Source: Clostridium zeae (lineage in GTDB: Bacteria > Bacillota > Clostridia > Clostridiales > Clostridiaceae). Taken from it: DNA of 64,000 nt. Below are positions 1-9,029 of the stretch, one piece after another. The stretch lies in the NCBI RefSeq assembly GCF_017312485.1, contig NZ_BMBA01000001.1, positions 608,396-672,395 of the forward strand, in the 5' to 3' direction. A model generated the notes under the pieces. The model was not told the DNA's origin. It did not search any database and saw nothing but the letters and a program-made list of their open reading frames with translations. The position numbers were made by a program, and so were the translations under genes. The number at the start of each line of letters is the position of its first letter. The stretch's first letter is position 1.

Positions 1-208
1 ATAACACCACCGCTGGCTGACTATCTCCGTAAAAAATATGCTCCCTTATTTGTTCAATTTGTGAGTAACCTGCACTCTTTTTCTCTCTATATTCTAACCA
101 TTTGCCCTTAAGCCCATATAGTTCAGGTCTAAGTTCTTTTAATTTTTCATTTGACAGTGACAAGCTTCCAGGTGAACTTGCCTGTGTACTAGAATCAAGT
201 GTCTTCAT
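1..208 (-). CDS. unknown protein, N-terminal 69 residues only
   Basis: The frame opens at ATG 208 with GAGAGG about ten bases upstream and runs off the left edge without a stop, so only the N-terminus is visible. It begins MKTLDSSTQASSPG, a serine-rich low-complexity stretch, followed by a charged, probably helical segment (LKELRPELYGLKGKW). No family is recognised from this fragment. Start and reading frame are well supported; function is not. Confidence 0.55.
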   Translation of the reverse strand, partial: MKTLDSSTQASSPGSLSLSNEKLKELRPELYGLKGKWLEYREKKSAGYSQIEQIREHIFYGDSQPAVVL

Positions 209-366
209 CTTAATTGTACCTCTCAATCTTTATTAAAATATTCTTTAAGTATCATTGTATTTTTAACCCATCTGTTCAAAATATATCTGAGCTTTAAAAA
301 TAAATTTAATTTCCAATTTATTCGCCTTTAACAAGCCATTACAAACATATTTTACCATATAAACTA

Positions 367-396
367 TAAAAGTACTAATCCTCAAAGATTAGTACC
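367..396 (-). terminator. factor-independent terminator of the GNAT gene
   Basis: A perfect stem of GTACTAATC with GATTAGTAC around a six-base loop is followed on the minus strand by TTTTATAG. It lies about 115 bases downstream of the GNAT stop codon. Confidence 0.7.
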
Positions 397-510
397 TTTA
401 CCACATTTATTTAAGTTTATATTTAATGCCATTAGAGCACCGTTAAGAAGTTAACATTTTAAATTTATATATTTAAATAATTATATAAATATATAGGAAT
501 TTTGCTGGTT

Positions 511-942
511 TTACCCCTCATATTTCATTAAATAATAAGGCTCTGCTCCTTTAGCTTCTTCTACTACACTCCAACCTTGAGAAGAATAGAACTTAAAGGC
601 ATTTGTGTTCTCCTTTACGCATTTTAAGGTTAAAGGCAGACCAACTGCTTTTACAGCCTCATTTATCAAAGCCTTTCCTACTCCACAGCCTTTAAATTCC
701 GATGAACCAAATAAGTTATGAATAAATTTATCTGCCACCCAAATTGAAACAAAGCCAGCAATAGCATTATTTATTTTTGCTGTTAATATTATTTCTCCGT
801 CTGTACTACTATCGAAATCTTCTAGTTTTATGCTATCATAGTCCATCCATTTAAAGTTTTCTTGTCTTGATTTTAAAAAGATTTCTCTTAGCTCATCGTA
901 CTCTTCTTTTCGAGCCTCTTCTATTAATATATTGTTATTCAT
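511..942 (-). CDS. GNAT family N-acetyltransferase
   Basis: This 143-residue protein is a single GNAT domain that should transfer an acetyl group from acetyl-CoA to an unidentified amine. The acetyl-CoA pyrophosphate loop is visible as KGCGVGKALINEAV (Q/RxxGxG/A type). It is followed by the beta-strand/helix pair ending NTNAFKFYSSQGW, the usual C-terminal NxxAxxxYxxxGF signature. ATG 942 was chosen over the longer frame to 966 because GAGGAG sits nine bases upstream. It is monocistronic, separated by 44 bases from the hydrolase gene upstream. The substrate cannot be predicted. Confidence 0.85.
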   Translation of the reverse strand: MNNNILIEEARKEEYDELREIFLKSRQENFKWMDYDSIKLEDFDSSTDGEIILTAKINNAIAGFVSIWVADKFIHNLFGSSEFKGCGVGKALINEAVKAVGLPLTLKCVKENTNAFKFYSSQGWSVVEEAKGAEPYYLMKYEG

Positions 943-986
943 CCTGCTTTCTCCTCTCGTAACCAATTAATCAAATTGTAACTCTC

Positions 987-1745
987 TTAAAACAGATATT
1001 CTTCTCCATCCTTTGGCACTAAAACCTTAGTAGCTATTTGCTTTTCATTAATGAAGTTTTTTAATTCTTCTCTGGATAAGGTCCAGTGATTCATGGCCTC
1101 CATATGGCTAGAAATAATTATTGAATCAGGCGCTGCCTTATGGACTTCGTAGATATCATCTTTTCCCATTACTAAAGAACCCATCCCAAACAATTGATTA
1201 TCTCCACCATTTACAACAATTATTTCTGGTTTATAAGTATCAATTACTTCTTGTACACCTTCATACCACACTGTATCTCCAGCTACATATAGAGTCTTTT
1301 CAGTTGAATGTTTAAATACAATACCACTAACATTCCCCATACGCTTTAACACTTCACCTCTTCCATGCTGCCCTGGTGTTTTAGTTAATTCAACACCTTT
1401 AAATTGTGTATTTTCTTTTAAAACTTCTACATTTTTAAAGCCTGCTTCTTTCAATTGTAAACCATCCGCCTCAGCTTGAGCAAATATTTTAATGTCTTTT
1501 GGTAATATCTCTTTAGCCGCATCATCAAAGTGATCCTTGTGCAAATGAGTTACTATAACTGCATCTACATTAATTAGTTCATCTATTGATGTCGGTAAGC
1601 TGACTAAAGGATTAGCTTGATCTTGTCTCATTGAATTTGGGAAAGGTGGAAATGATCCTTTATCACCAAGCACTGGATCTATTAAAAATCTATTTCCTGC
1701 ATATTGAACTACAATCGTAGCATTTCTAATTTGCTTAATTTTCAT
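987..1745 (-). CDS. metallo-beta-lactamase-fold metal-dependent hydrolase
   Basis: The 252-residue protein has the beta-lactamase-like metal site THLHKDHFDD (HxHxDH, near residue 76). A further His comes from the QHGRGE stretch, an Asp from YVAGDTVWY, and a late His from SSHMEAMNHW. Length and motif order fit the UPF0173/UlaG-like branch of zinc or manganese hydrolases in the cytoplasm, with unknown substrate. ATG 1745 follows AAAGGAG at good spacing; an upstream in-frame codon at 1772 lacks a site. It is divergent from an Lrp-type regulator across 115 bases, which suggests that regulator controls it. Confidence 0.85.
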   Translation of the reverse strand: MKIKQIRNATIVVQYAGNRFLIDPVLGDKGSFPPFPNSMRQDQANPLVSLPTSIDELINVDAVIVTHLHKDHFDDAAKEILPKDIKIFAQAEADGLQLKEAGFKNVEVLKENTQFKGVELTKTPGQHGRGEVLKRMGNVSGIVFKHSTEKTLYVAGDTVWYEGVQEVIDTYKPEIIVVNGGDNQLFGMGSLVMGKDDIYEVHKAAPDSIIISSHMEAMNHWTLSREELKNFINEKQIATKVLVPKDGEEYLF

Positions 1746-1811
1746 AATTATAACTCCTTTTCTTTGATTCACCTATAGTTTATACTATTAGAAGTAGCAT
1801 TTGAATATATA

Positions 1812-1842
1812 AAATCAAGTCTTTTTATAGATTCACTTGATT
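1812..1842. promoter_or_regulatory. 9-bp inverted repeat between divergent hydrolase and Lrp genes
   Basis: AAATCAAGT and ACTTGATTT form a perfect 9-bp inverted repeat with a 13-base spacer, just upstream of the Lrp ribosome binding site. It is a plausible autoregulatory operator; this is inference from position and symmetry. Confidence 0.45.
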
Positions 1843-1860
1843 TATTAAGGAGTTGAATGA

Positions 1861-2280
1861 ATGTTAGATAGTACGGATTTTAGTATCTTGGACGAGTTAT
1901 CAAAAAATAGCCGTATCACAATGAAAGAACTAGGCAACAAAGTTCATTTAACCGGTCAGGCAGCCGCATCAAGAGTTGCTAAACTAGAAGATACCGGAGT
2001 AATCGAAAGATATACCATAAAAACTAATCAAGTAAAATTAGGCTATTACATACACGCCTTTATGAATATTCTTATAAGAACCACACAACATGATCCCTAT
2101 ATTTCATTTATAAAAACCCAAGCTAAATATTTAATAAATAACTATAAAATCAGTGGAGAAGGTTGCTATCTTCTAGAATGTAAATTTACTTCTAACGAAG
2201 AACTAGATAAGTTTTTAGAGGCTTTAAATAGACACGCCAATTATAAGTTGTCTATTGTTATTAATAAGATGTTAGATTAA
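1861..2280 (+). CDS. Lrp/AsnC family transcriptional regulator
   Basis: The 139-residue protein has an N-terminal AsnC-type winged helix-turn-helix (LDELSKNSRITMKELGNKVHL, then AAASRVAKLEDTGVI) in residues 5-60. A RAM ligand-binding domain follows in the second half (GCYLLECKF is the usual GxxD/E strand). Such proteins bind DNA as multimers and sense amino acids or related small molecules. AAGGAG lies eight bases before the ATG. Its divergent neighbour is the metal-dependent hydrolase, the most likely target, with an inverted repeat between them. Confidence 0.9.
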   Translation: MLDSTDFSILDELSKNSRITMKELGNKVHLTGQAAASRVAKLEDTGVIERYTIKTNQVKLGYYIHAFMNILIRTTQHDPYISFIKTQAKYLINNYKISGEGCYLLECKFTSNEELDKFLEALNRHANYKLSIVINKMLD

Positions 2281-2290
2281 CAGTTATAAT

Positions 2291-2340
2291 GGGTTGATAC
2301 AAGATGAGGCACTTTGATTCATCTGCATCAACCCACTTTT
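2291..2340 (+). terminator. terminator of the Lrp gene
   Basis: GGGTTGAT pairs with ATCAACCC; an inner AGATGA/TCATCT stem strengthens it and CTTTT follows. Confidence 0.7.
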
Positions 2341-2380
2341 ATTGTAGTTAAGATCATATTTTTATACTACTCATACATCT

Positions 2381-2722
2381 CTATTTATCTTTAGAATTAC
2401 AAAAAACTATATACTTGTCACTCCAGGCTTTAAGACTGTCCAAAACCTCTATAAACTCCTTGCCAATATCGCTTAGATCATATTCAACCTTTGGAGGAAT
2501 CTGAGCATAAACCGTTCTATTAACCACGCCATACTCTTCTAAAGCACGTAATTGCTTAGTTAGAGTAGCTTGTGTTATTTCTGGCAAAAGTCTTTGCAAT
2601 TCGTTGAATCTAAGTTTTTTTTCACTTAGGTGATGTAGTATAACCACAGCCCATTTTCCTGATAATATCCTTTGAGCAGTGGCATAAGGGCATTTTCCAA
2701 ATAATTCTTCCTGTGTTAACAT
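2381..2722 (-). CDS. HxlR-type winged-helix transcriptional regulator
   Basis: The 113-residue protein carries the HxlR signature. A cysteine precedes the first helix (GKCPYATAQRILSGKWAVVI), followed by the recognition segment RFNELQRLLPEITQATLTKQ and the wing EYGVVNRTVYAQIPPKVEY. Members respond to electrophiles, quinones or oxidants, sometimes through this N-terminal Cys. AAGGAGG precedes the ATG. It is divergent from an NAD(P)H:quinone oxidoreductase-like gene, the classical arrangement for an HxlR-controlled detoxification enzyme. The 250-base divergent spacer contains a strong inverted repeat. Confidence 0.92.
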   Translation of the reverse strand: MLTQEELFGKCPYATAQRILSGKWAVVILHHLSEKKLRFNELQRLLPEITQATLTKQLRALEEYGVVNRTVYAQIPPKVEYDLSDIGKEFIEVLDSLKAWSDKYIVFCNSKDK

Positions 2723-2734
2723 ATATCCTCCTTA

Positions 2735-2815
2735 TATAGATGTACCACTTCGTAATAAAGTTTATATTTTCAAACTCTCCTCTCAGAACCCAGAGGAGTT
2801 TTGAAAATAGATTTG
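2735..2815. repeat. dispersed repeat copy 1, with long imperfect hairpin
   Basis: The segment contains TTTTCAAACTCTCCTCT paired with AGAGGAGTTTTGAAAA, next to GATGTACCACTTCGTAAT. Recognisable parts recur at 4105-4172 (ACGAAGTGATACAT and a CTCC/GGAG hairpin, opposite orientation) and at 17333-17362 (CTATTTTCAAAACTCC). It may also serve as the operator region of the divergent HxlR/oxidoreductase pair. Confidence 0.4.
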
Positions 2816-2972
2816 CGATTGAAGTAATACATCCTTAGTATCTTTTTAGATACTATGTATTAAAAATAATTGTACTTGTATAAATAAACGTAAGCAACTA
2901 TAATTTGTGTATACTTAATTATATCACTGAATTTTTTGATAAACAAATAAAACCTATATGGAGGTATAAAAT

Positions 2973-3836
2973 ATGAAGATATTAGTAACAGGTGCTACAG
3001 GAAAATTAGGATCAAAGGTGGTGGAAGCATTATTGAAGACTATACCAGCAAGCGATCTTGCTGTTAGTGTTAGGAATCCTGAGAAGGCAGAAGGCTTAAA
3101 AAATAGAGGTGTTGAGGTTAGACACGGTGACTTTGATCATCCTGAAACACTAACCACAGCCTTTGCTGGAGTTGACAGATTACTTATCATTTCAGCTGAC
3201 GGTGACAATGAAACAAGAATCAGACAACATTCAAATGCAGTCGCTGCTGCAAAAGAAGCTAACGTAAAGTTTATTGCATATACTAGCGTAGGAAATGCAA
3301 CTGAAAGTTCTTTATTCCTTGCTCCAGTACATCGTGCTACAGAAGAAGCTATACTAAAAACCGGTATACCTTACAGCTTCCTAAGAAATAACTGGTACCT
3401 AGAAAACGAGATTGGAACAATTCAAGGAGTGCTAGCAGGTGCGCCTTGGCTAACCTCTGCAGGAACTGGCAAGGTGGGCTGGGCATTACAGCAAGATTAT
3501 GCTGAGGCGGCTGCTGCAGTACTTATAGGAAGCGGATTCGATAATACAACTTTTGAACTTTCAGGAGAAACTATGACTCAAGAAGAATTAGCAGCTACTC
3601 TTGGATCTGTAATAGGAAAAGAAGTGTCTGTTCATCAGGTGGATGATTCCGCTTATGCAGATGCAATGAAGAGTGCCGGCGTACCAGATTTTGTAGTCCC
3701 TATGCTTGTAGATATACAAAAAGCTATTAGAGATGGAGCACTGGATATAAAAAGCAATGATTTCGAAAAACTACTTGGTCGTAAAGCAACACCAGTGAGT
3801 GAAGGCCTTGCACAAATTGTTAATGCTCTCAAATAA
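2973..3836 (+). CDS. NmrA/SDR-type NAD(P)H:quinone oxidoreductase (QorB/YtfG-like)
   Basis: The 287-residue protein has an N-terminal Rossmann motif ILVTGATGKLGSKVVEALL (GATGxxG) and the atypical-SDR body of the NmrA/QOR2 family: no YxxxK catalytic pair is needed, and FIAYTSVGNAT and SFLRNNWYLEN are typical. Members reduce quinones or act as NAD(P)-binding sensors. AUG 2973 is preceded by ATGGAGGTAT. It is divergent from the HxlR regulator and followed by a strong terminator, so it is monocistronic and probably induced by quinone or electrophile stress. Confidence 0.9.
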   Translation: MKILVTGATGKLGSKVVEALLKTIPASDLAVSVRNPEKAEGLKNRGVEVRHGDFDHPETLTTAFAGVDRLLIISADGDNETRIRQHSNAVAAAKEANVKFIAYTSVGNATESSLFLAPVHRATEEAILKTGIPYSFLRNNWYLENEIGTIQGVLAGAPWLTSAGTGKVGWALQQDYAEAAAAVLIGSGFDNTTFELSGETMTQEELAATLGSVIGKEVSVHQVDDSAYADAMKSAGVPDFVVPMLVDIQKAIRDGALDIKSNDFEKLLGRKATPVSEGLAQIVNALK

Positions 3837-3850
3837 ATAGCTACATTTTA

Positions 3851-3890
3851 AAAATAACCAACTTCCTTTTAACGGGAGCTGGTTATTTTT
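3851..3890 (+). terminator. terminator of the quinone oxidoreductase gene
   Basis: AAATAACCAACTTCC pairs with GGGAGCTGGTTATTT and the stem is followed by a T-rich run. Confidence 0.8.
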
Positions 3891-4104
3891 ATATATAAAT
3901 TAAATAATCTCAGTGATTTTTTTACATTTTACAGTTTTCATTTGATAATATTAAAAATCATCTTTTAGTTTCTTTGTCCAAAAGTTTATAGTTTGAGTAA
4001 TAAGATATTATTAGCATAATCAATCCAAATAAGTTTGGAATTATTAAGTTGGTATTCTTAAAAACGCTTCCATTATATTGCAATTAAAATATAATAATCA
4101 AGTA

Positions 4105-4172
4105 TATATTTTAAACCCTCCCATAACAACCCAGCGGAGAATATGATTCATATAACGAAGTGATACATATAT
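4105..4172. repeat. dispersed repeat copy 2
   Basis: TTTTAAACCCTCCC, AACCCAGCGGAG and ATAACGAAGTGATACAT resemble, in order, the reverse complement of 2735-2815. It fills the tail of the 350-base gap 3837-4186, which otherwise holds only the terminator above and AT-rich sequence. Confidence 0.35.
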
Positions 4173-4186
4173 ATAGAATTCCCCTT

Positions 4187-4726
4187 TTAATAGGTAGATA
4201 CTAAATCCTTTAATAATTCAATATTTTTATTCATATCTCCCTTAACTTCTAACCTGTGACCCACTCCTTCTACTAATTTCAAATAAATATTTTCTTTCGT
4301 ACAGTGCTCCTTAAGAGTATCTGCATCTAAAAATTTATCTTTTGTACCAGCAATTACAATGATAATATTTTTATCTTTATTAATATAAGGTAATGTCTCA
4401 TTCAAAGGCGTCAAATATATGTGTCTTACTTTAATACATAACTTTTCCTCAATCCACCCTGCAATTGCTGTCCCAATACTTTTAGAAACAAATACTATAT
4501 CTTCGTATTGTGATAGATCAACAGCTTTCAATTTTAATAACACAGCAAGCTTAACTTCTTCAATAAGCTCAGCAAATGAGTTATGTTTATTAGTAAAATC
4601 TCCATAACTAATCGATATTTTTTCATACCCTCGAGTTTCAAACTTGAATCCAGCATAATATAGTAATGGACAATCTGCACTATAATTTGCACCTGGAAAT
4701 ATCACAACTATCTTTTTATTATTCAT
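4187..4726 (-). CDS. small alpha/beta hydrolase-like protein
   Basis: The 179-residue protein has the layout of a minimal alpha/beta hydrolase: a first strand ending VVIFPGANYS, a nucleophile elbow IVFVSKSIGTAIAG (S-x-S-x-G rather than G-x-S-x-G), an acid strand IIVIAGTKDKFLDAD, and a late His in VEGVGHRLE. A Ser-Asp-His triad is therefore possible. No lid domain is visible, and size and motif fit KANL3/Tex30-like or dienelactone-hydrolase-like small hydrolases; the substrate is unknown. AGGGAG precedes the ATG. It is divergent from the HutD-like gene across 150 bases. Confidence 0.65.
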   Translation of the reverse strand: MNNKKIVVIFPGANYSADCPLLYYAGFKFETRGYEKISISYGDFTNKHNSFAELIEEVKLAVLLKLKAVDLSQYEDIVFVSKSIGTAIAGWIEEKLCIKVRHIYLTPLNETLPYINKDKNIIIVIAGTKDKFLDADTLKEHCTKENIYLKLVEGVGHRLEVKGDMNKNIELLKDLVSTY

Positions 4727-4876
4727 ATCGTTCTCCCTGATAAATTATATATTATTAAAAATATTTTCATCTAACACATTTTATTCAAATTAAGAATGTC
4801 CCCTAGACCTAATTGATTATCTCTATATCTTTCAATATAATGTACATAATAGAGATGTAAGAAGGTGCAGTTATAT

Positions 4877-5500
4877 ATGAAATATGATGTAGAATTATTA
4901 AGGCAAGAAAATTATAAACCAACCTTTTGGTCTGGCGGCATGGCTACAGAGCTAACAACATATCCACTAGGTTCAGATTATGCCAGCCAAAACTTTTTGT
5001 GGAGGCTAGGAGTTGCTAAAATTGATATACTTGAATCAACTTTTAGCAATCTGCCAAAAGTTTCACGTAAATTAATGGCTATAGAAGGAACTATAACTCT
5101 CGACCATGAAGATCATTACAAGATACAACTTAATACCTTTGATCAAGACGATTTTATAGGAGATTGGAAAACTAAAACCTATGGAAAAGCTTCTGTTTTT
5201 AATTTAATGACTAGAGAAAATTATAATGGTGAATTAATTCACCTTAATATTAATCCCAATAAACAACTTAAATTCGAATATAAAGTCCCTTTGAATAAAG
5301 ATTTAGTAGCAATTTGTTTTTACACTGTAAATGGTGGCTTTAACTTTACTATTAATGATAAAATTTTTGAAACTGTTAGGAACGATTTAATTATAATTAA
5401 CTGTATTAATTCCAACCCTACTCATGAATTTACGCTTGCAAACAATATTTCAGAAATTACTAATATAATAGTAAGTGTAATTTATCGTAATAGAGCTTAG
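4877..5500 (+). CDS. HutD/Ves family cupin-like protein
   Basis: The 207-residue protein matches the HutD/Ves family: FWSGGMATELTTYP, then FLWRLGVAKIDILESTFSNLP, then RKLMAIEGTITLDHE, the pattern of the bicupin HutD fold. HutD proteins are linked to histidine utilisation control in Pseudomonas, but no hut genes are present here, so that role should not be transferred. ATG 4877 is preferred. An upstream in-frame GTG at 4865 abuts the AGAAGG sequence and cannot use it. A hairpin overlaps the stop codon. Confidence 0.8.
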   Translation: MKYDVELLRQENYKPTFWSGGMATELTTYPLGSDYASQNFLWRLGVAKIDILESTFSNLPKVSRKLMAIEGTITLDHEDHYKIQLNTFDQDDFIGDWKTKTYGKASVFNLMTRENYNGELIHLNINPNKQLKFEYKVPLNKDLVAICFYTVNGGFNFTINDKIFETVRNDLIIINCINSNPTHEFTLANNISEITNIIVSVIYRNRA

Positions 5501-5522
5501 TTCTACCACGCTAAGCTCTATT
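5491..5522 (+). terminator. terminator overlapping the HutD stop codon
   Basis: AGAGCTTAG pairs with CTAAGCTCT, starting before the stop codon. The T-run that follows is weak. Confidence 0.5.
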
Positions 5523-5600
5523 GCTAATCTCATCTGCTATTAATAATTTATTACTCAAATCATTTAAAGTCCTGACTATTGGATAGTTCCTTCATTATAG

Positions 5601-7019
5601 TTATAATGCTGGTATAAATATACTTCCCATATTTTCATCTTGTAAAATAAATTCATAAACAGGCTGATAGAACCCTTTACTATCTACCTTGTAAGTCAAC
5701 TTGATGTCTTTTATTTCAATTTTATTACTTAATGAATATGCGTTGAACTTTCCTTCTAAAAGTTTATTATATGCTTCTTGTTCTGATATAATTTCATATT
5801 CTTTATACTTACTATACGACACAATTTCATTGTCAAAACTTGATACACCTTTATTAGCATTAATATTACATGTTAATTTGCCATTAAGAATACTATCTCC
5901 CATATTAGCCATATTTACTGATATTTCATACCTTCCACTACCCTTATCACTAAAATCAGCTTTTTCCGGTAAGGTAATAGGGAAACTTTCTAATATTTGC
6001 TTTATTTCGTCATATTTTAATCCGCCTAAACCAGAAGAAGCAAATTGAGTAAACTCATTATATCTTACTGTTAATCCAGTATAACGTACCCATACTGAAT
6101 GTTTTTCATCTCCAGATTTATATATTATTGTCTCATCATAAACATCATTAAGTGATTCATCTACCTTATCATTTACCGCGCTTAAAATTTTATTGGCAAT
6201 TTTCAACGTATCTTCTTTTGTTCCAACCACTGCCTTATAAACATACGCTCTATTTCGTGAATCTTTAAATTTTATCTTCGTACTTATGTTTGTATTAGAC
6301 ATATTCTGACTATAGCTACATGCAACACTTAGATTTCCTAATTCCTGTTTAGAGTAGCTTATAAATATACTACTAAAAACTATAATAGTAATACATAGTG
6401 GTATTTGCATACTACAAATGGCTAAAGCCTTATTTTTTAAAATTTTTTTCTTGCCAATTAAATTTGATTGCTCTTTTTTATACTTTAAGAATAATATAAA
6501 AATCATTACAATTCCATATCCTATCATGCATCCTAAAGCATTGTTAAAAATATCATCTAACTCAAAAATTCCTCTTCCAGTTATAAGTTGAATAATTTCA
6601 ATCACAACTGTAGATAAGAATCCTATAAAGTAAGTGACATACCATTTTCTGCACCTTCTAAAAATGATAGGTAGCATGAAGCCTAGTGGCACAAACATTA
6701 ATATATTTAGTATTATGTTCCTCCATTCTACTTTTGAAAAACTATTCCAAGCTTCTATGTAAGAACTGAATAAATGCATATTAGCACTGCTATTACTTGG
6801 CATTCTTATTCCAACTGTAGCTCCAAATACTATAATGATGTAAATTAAAAGAAAGGAATACAATACAGCTTGTCTTACTCTTATGGTCTTTTTTCCTTTT
6901 AAAATTTTTTTATATATAACAAAATATCCAATACTTAACATAATGGACAATAAAATCATTCCTACTGCACCTAATAAAAGGTATTCTTTTGCTATTCTTA
7001 TAATTGCTGAAATTCTCAT
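5601..7019 (-). CDS. VanZ-like membrane protein with extracytoplasmic C-terminal domain
   Basis: Of 472 residues, the first ~190 hold five hydrophobic segments with the VanZ core: NILMFVPLGFMLP, EIIQLITGRGIFELDDIFNN, then ALGCMIGYGIVM. A sixth segment (about residues 198-222) is followed by ~250 residues of soluble, probably external sequence of unknown fold. VanZ gives low-level teicoplanin resistance in enterococci, but most family members have no assigned role. GAAAGGAG precedes the ATG. No glycopeptide resistance genes are near, so only the membrane topology and VanZ domain are claimed. Confidence 0.8.
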   Translation of the reverse strand: MRISAIIRIAKEYLLLGAVGMILLSIMLSIGYFVIYKKILKGKKTIRVRQAVLYSFLLIYIIIVFGATVGIRMPSNSSANMHLFSSYIEAWNSFSKVEWRNIILNILMFVPLGFMLPIIFRRCRKWYVTYFIGFLSTVVIEIIQLITGRGIFELDDIFNNALGCMIGYGIVMIFILFLKYKKEQSNLIGKKKILKNKALAICSMQIPLCITIIVFSSIFISYSKQELGNLSVACSYSQNMSNTNISTKIKFKDSRNRAYVYKAVVGTKEDTLKIANKILSAVNDKVDESLNDVYDETIIYKSGDEKHSVWVRYTGLTVRYNEFTQFASSGLGGLKYDEIKQILESFPITLPEKADFSDKGSGRYEISVNMANMGDSILNGKLTCNINANKGVSSFDNEIVSYSKYKEYEIISEQEAYNKLLEGKFNAYSLSNKIEIKDIKLTYKVDSKGFYQPVYEFILQDENMGSIFIPAL

Positions 7020-7526
7020 CTTATTATCTCCTTTCTTTTCACACTATTTTCTTAACTTTAATTTAGTAACTTCCAAATATTTTCTATTTATAACAAATGC
7101 TACATAACATATATTAACATACGCAATAAATACTGTATATAAAATACATTTTATGCATCTATTTGTTATACTTTAATTTATAACCAGACTTTGAACTGTT
7201 CCCATGAAGTTTACAAATTATCTTTAATCTAAGTTCAATATTATTTCAATTTTTTAGTTTTAATAATTCAACGCTCGTATTCCATAAATTTCTTTTACTT
7301 TTAATATTATAGGAAAACTTCAAAGATTTTATTTCCCTATTACCTTCAAAATATTATCATATAGTTTCATTAACTTAAACATTAATAATTCTTGCAGTTT
7401 TCTTCATAAACAAATAAACCCCTCGACATTTTAGTCGATGGGTTTATTGATGGAACAGTTTATAACTTATTTTAAATTCTTAACAATTCCACAATGCGAA
7501 AAAACTAGATTAATAAAAATACTAAC
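7020..7526. other. 507-base intergenic region with one terminator
   Basis: The region is AT-rich with no credible gene on either strand. The hairpin at 7411-7450 (AATAAACCC paired with GGGTTTATT, inner CTCGAC/GTCGA) continues on the minus strand into TTTATTTGTTT and probably ends the DUF956 transcript. Confidence 0.5.
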
Positions 7527-7901
7527 CTAGTCTTTTTTTAAAATTGATTTTACTGATCGTTTCACCACATCAAAGAAACTTAGCGAAGAAACCATACGAT
7601 TTGGATCAACATAAACTCGAATAGCACGAAGTACTTTTTTTGCATCTTTAGAAGCAAAAGTATATGTACCATTTTTCTTTGTTTTGATTGCATATCTTGG
7701 AATCCATTTTCCTTTGAACATAATTGAGGCGATTACATAGTCAACCTCTTCCCAAGGAATTTGAATAAATTTGTGAGCATCACGGGAATTATAAAACTCA
7801 AAGCCTTTATCGCCAATCATAAGCTTACCATAATCTGATAAACCCGTAAAAGCTGTTGCATCAATTACTAAATCCACCTTTGTATTGAGTGATTGAACCA
7901 T
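7527..7901 (-). CDS. DUF956 family protein of the mannose PTS operon
   Basis: The 124-residue protein matches DUF956 (ManO-like): DLVIDATAFTGLSDYGK, then GDKGFEFYNSRDAHKFIQIP, then PRYAIKTKKNGTYTFASKDAK. The family is almost always encoded at the end of mannose-family PTS operons and ManO is a regulator in Lactobacillus; biochemistry is otherwise unknown. ATG 7901 follows AGAGG at workable spacing; the frame remains open to 8009 but without a site. A terminator between manZ and this gene (8064-8092) suggests reduced read-through or its own promoter. Confidence 0.85.
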   Translation of the reverse strand: MVQSLNTKVDLVIDATAFTGLSDYGKLMIGDKGFEFYNSRDAHKFIQIPWEEVDYVIASIMFKGKWIPRYAIKTKKNGTYTFASKDAKKVLRAIRVYVDPNRMVSSLSFFDVVKRSVKSILKKD

Positions 7902-8063
7902 CGGATATACCTCTTTTCTACTTATACACACATTTATTGTTATTATATATTCTTCACATATTTCTATCAAGTAGTCTAAAGCAAATAAAAAACAACATAT
8001 ATTTCCCAATTCATTTTTTATTTTTGTAAAAATTGTTTTTTTATTCTACTTTATATGTTAACA

Positions 8064-8092
8064 AAAGCCCAGGCTAAAAAGCCTAGGCTAGT
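8064..8092 (-). terminator. terminator after manZ
   Basis: AGCCTAGGCT, TTTT and AGCCTGGGCT form a near-perfect hairpin on the minus strand followed by TTTTGTT. Confidence 0.65.
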
Positions 8093-8100
8093 TAAAAATA

Positions 8101-9012
8101 TTACATTAAGCCGATTAAGTGGAAAACTATACCAATTGCGAATAATCCAAGGATGATAACAATTGGAGATACTTTCTTCTTAAGTAACCACATACAGATA
8201 AGTGTGATTATTAATCCAGCAAGTCCTGGGATTAATGAATCTAAGTTACCTTGTAATGTTGTAACCTTAGTATCAGTTAATGCCATACCAGATGATTGTT
8301 GTAAAAGTGCTTGTTGGATACCTTGAGCTCCAGCAGGAAGTTTATCCCAAGCTATGAAAGCACCATCACTTAATTTAACAGATGATACTACTGGTGCAAA
8401 TCTAACAGATACCCATCTGTTAACTAATGATCCTAGTATGAACATACCAAGGATAGATGCTCCCTTTGTTATATCTTGTAATAAACCACCTGATAAATCG
8501 TCGCTGATACGAGATCCAGCTTTGAAACCAAACTCTTGTGTATACCACATAAATGCCATACGGATAATATTCCATGCTACGAAGAATATTATTGGTCCAA
8601 GTACATTACCGCTGATAGCAAGTGAAGCACCTAATGCTCCTAATATTGGTCTTACAGTGAACCAGAAAACTGGATCTCCGATACCAGCTAAAGGCCCCAT
8701 CATACCTATTTTAACACCTTGAATAGTTACATCATCTATAGGTGCACCATTTGCACGTTCTTCTTCTAACGCTAAAGTTACACCAATAACTGGTGAAGCT
8801 ACATATGGATGAGTGTTGAAGAATTCTAAGTGACGTTCTAATGCAGCAGCTCTTTCTTCTTTAGTCTTATATAATTTTTTGATTGCCGGAATCATGGCAT
8901 ATGCCCATCCACCGTTTTGCATTCTTTCATAGTTCCAAGAACCTTGAAGGAAAAATGAACGGAACCAAACAGAAATACGATCGCTTTTACTTAATTTTAA
9001 TTCTTTTGACAT
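8101..9012 (-). CDS. manZ: PTS mannose/fructose/sorbose IID component
   Basis: The 303-residue IID membrane subunit forms, with IIC, the sugar channel of a mannose-class phosphotransferase system. Visible family marks are FLQGSWNYERMQNGGWAYAM at the N-terminus, then GVKIGMMGPLAGIGDPVFW and a hydrophobic C-terminus (LAGLIITLICMWLL, IVIILGLFAIGIVFHLIG). It is translated 17 bases after manY from AAGGGAG. The gene closes the manX-manY-manZ unit and the inferred substrates are mannose and related hexoses. Confidence 0.95.
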   Translation of the reverse strand: MSKELKLSKSDRISVWFRSFFLQGSWNYERMQNGGWAYAMIPAIKKLYKTKEERAAALERHLEFFNTHPYVASPVIGVTLALEEERANGAPIDDVTIQGVKIGMMGPLAGIGDPVFWFTVRPILGALGASLAISGNVLGPIIFFVAWNIIRMAFMWYTQEFGFKAGSRISDDLSGGLLQDITKGASILGMFILGSLVNRWVSVRFAPVVSSVKLSDGAFIAWDKLPAGAQGIQQALLQQSSGMALTDTKVTTLQGNLDSLIPGLAGLIITLICMWLLKKKVSPIVIILGLFAIGIVFHLIGLM

Positions 9013-9029
9013 TTTCGTACACTCCCTTC

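Noticed and set aside
5601..7019. Vancomycin/teicoplanin resistance gene
   Set aside because: Only the VanZ-like domain is present; no vanHAX or regulator genes are nearby and most VanZ-like proteins are not resistance determinants.
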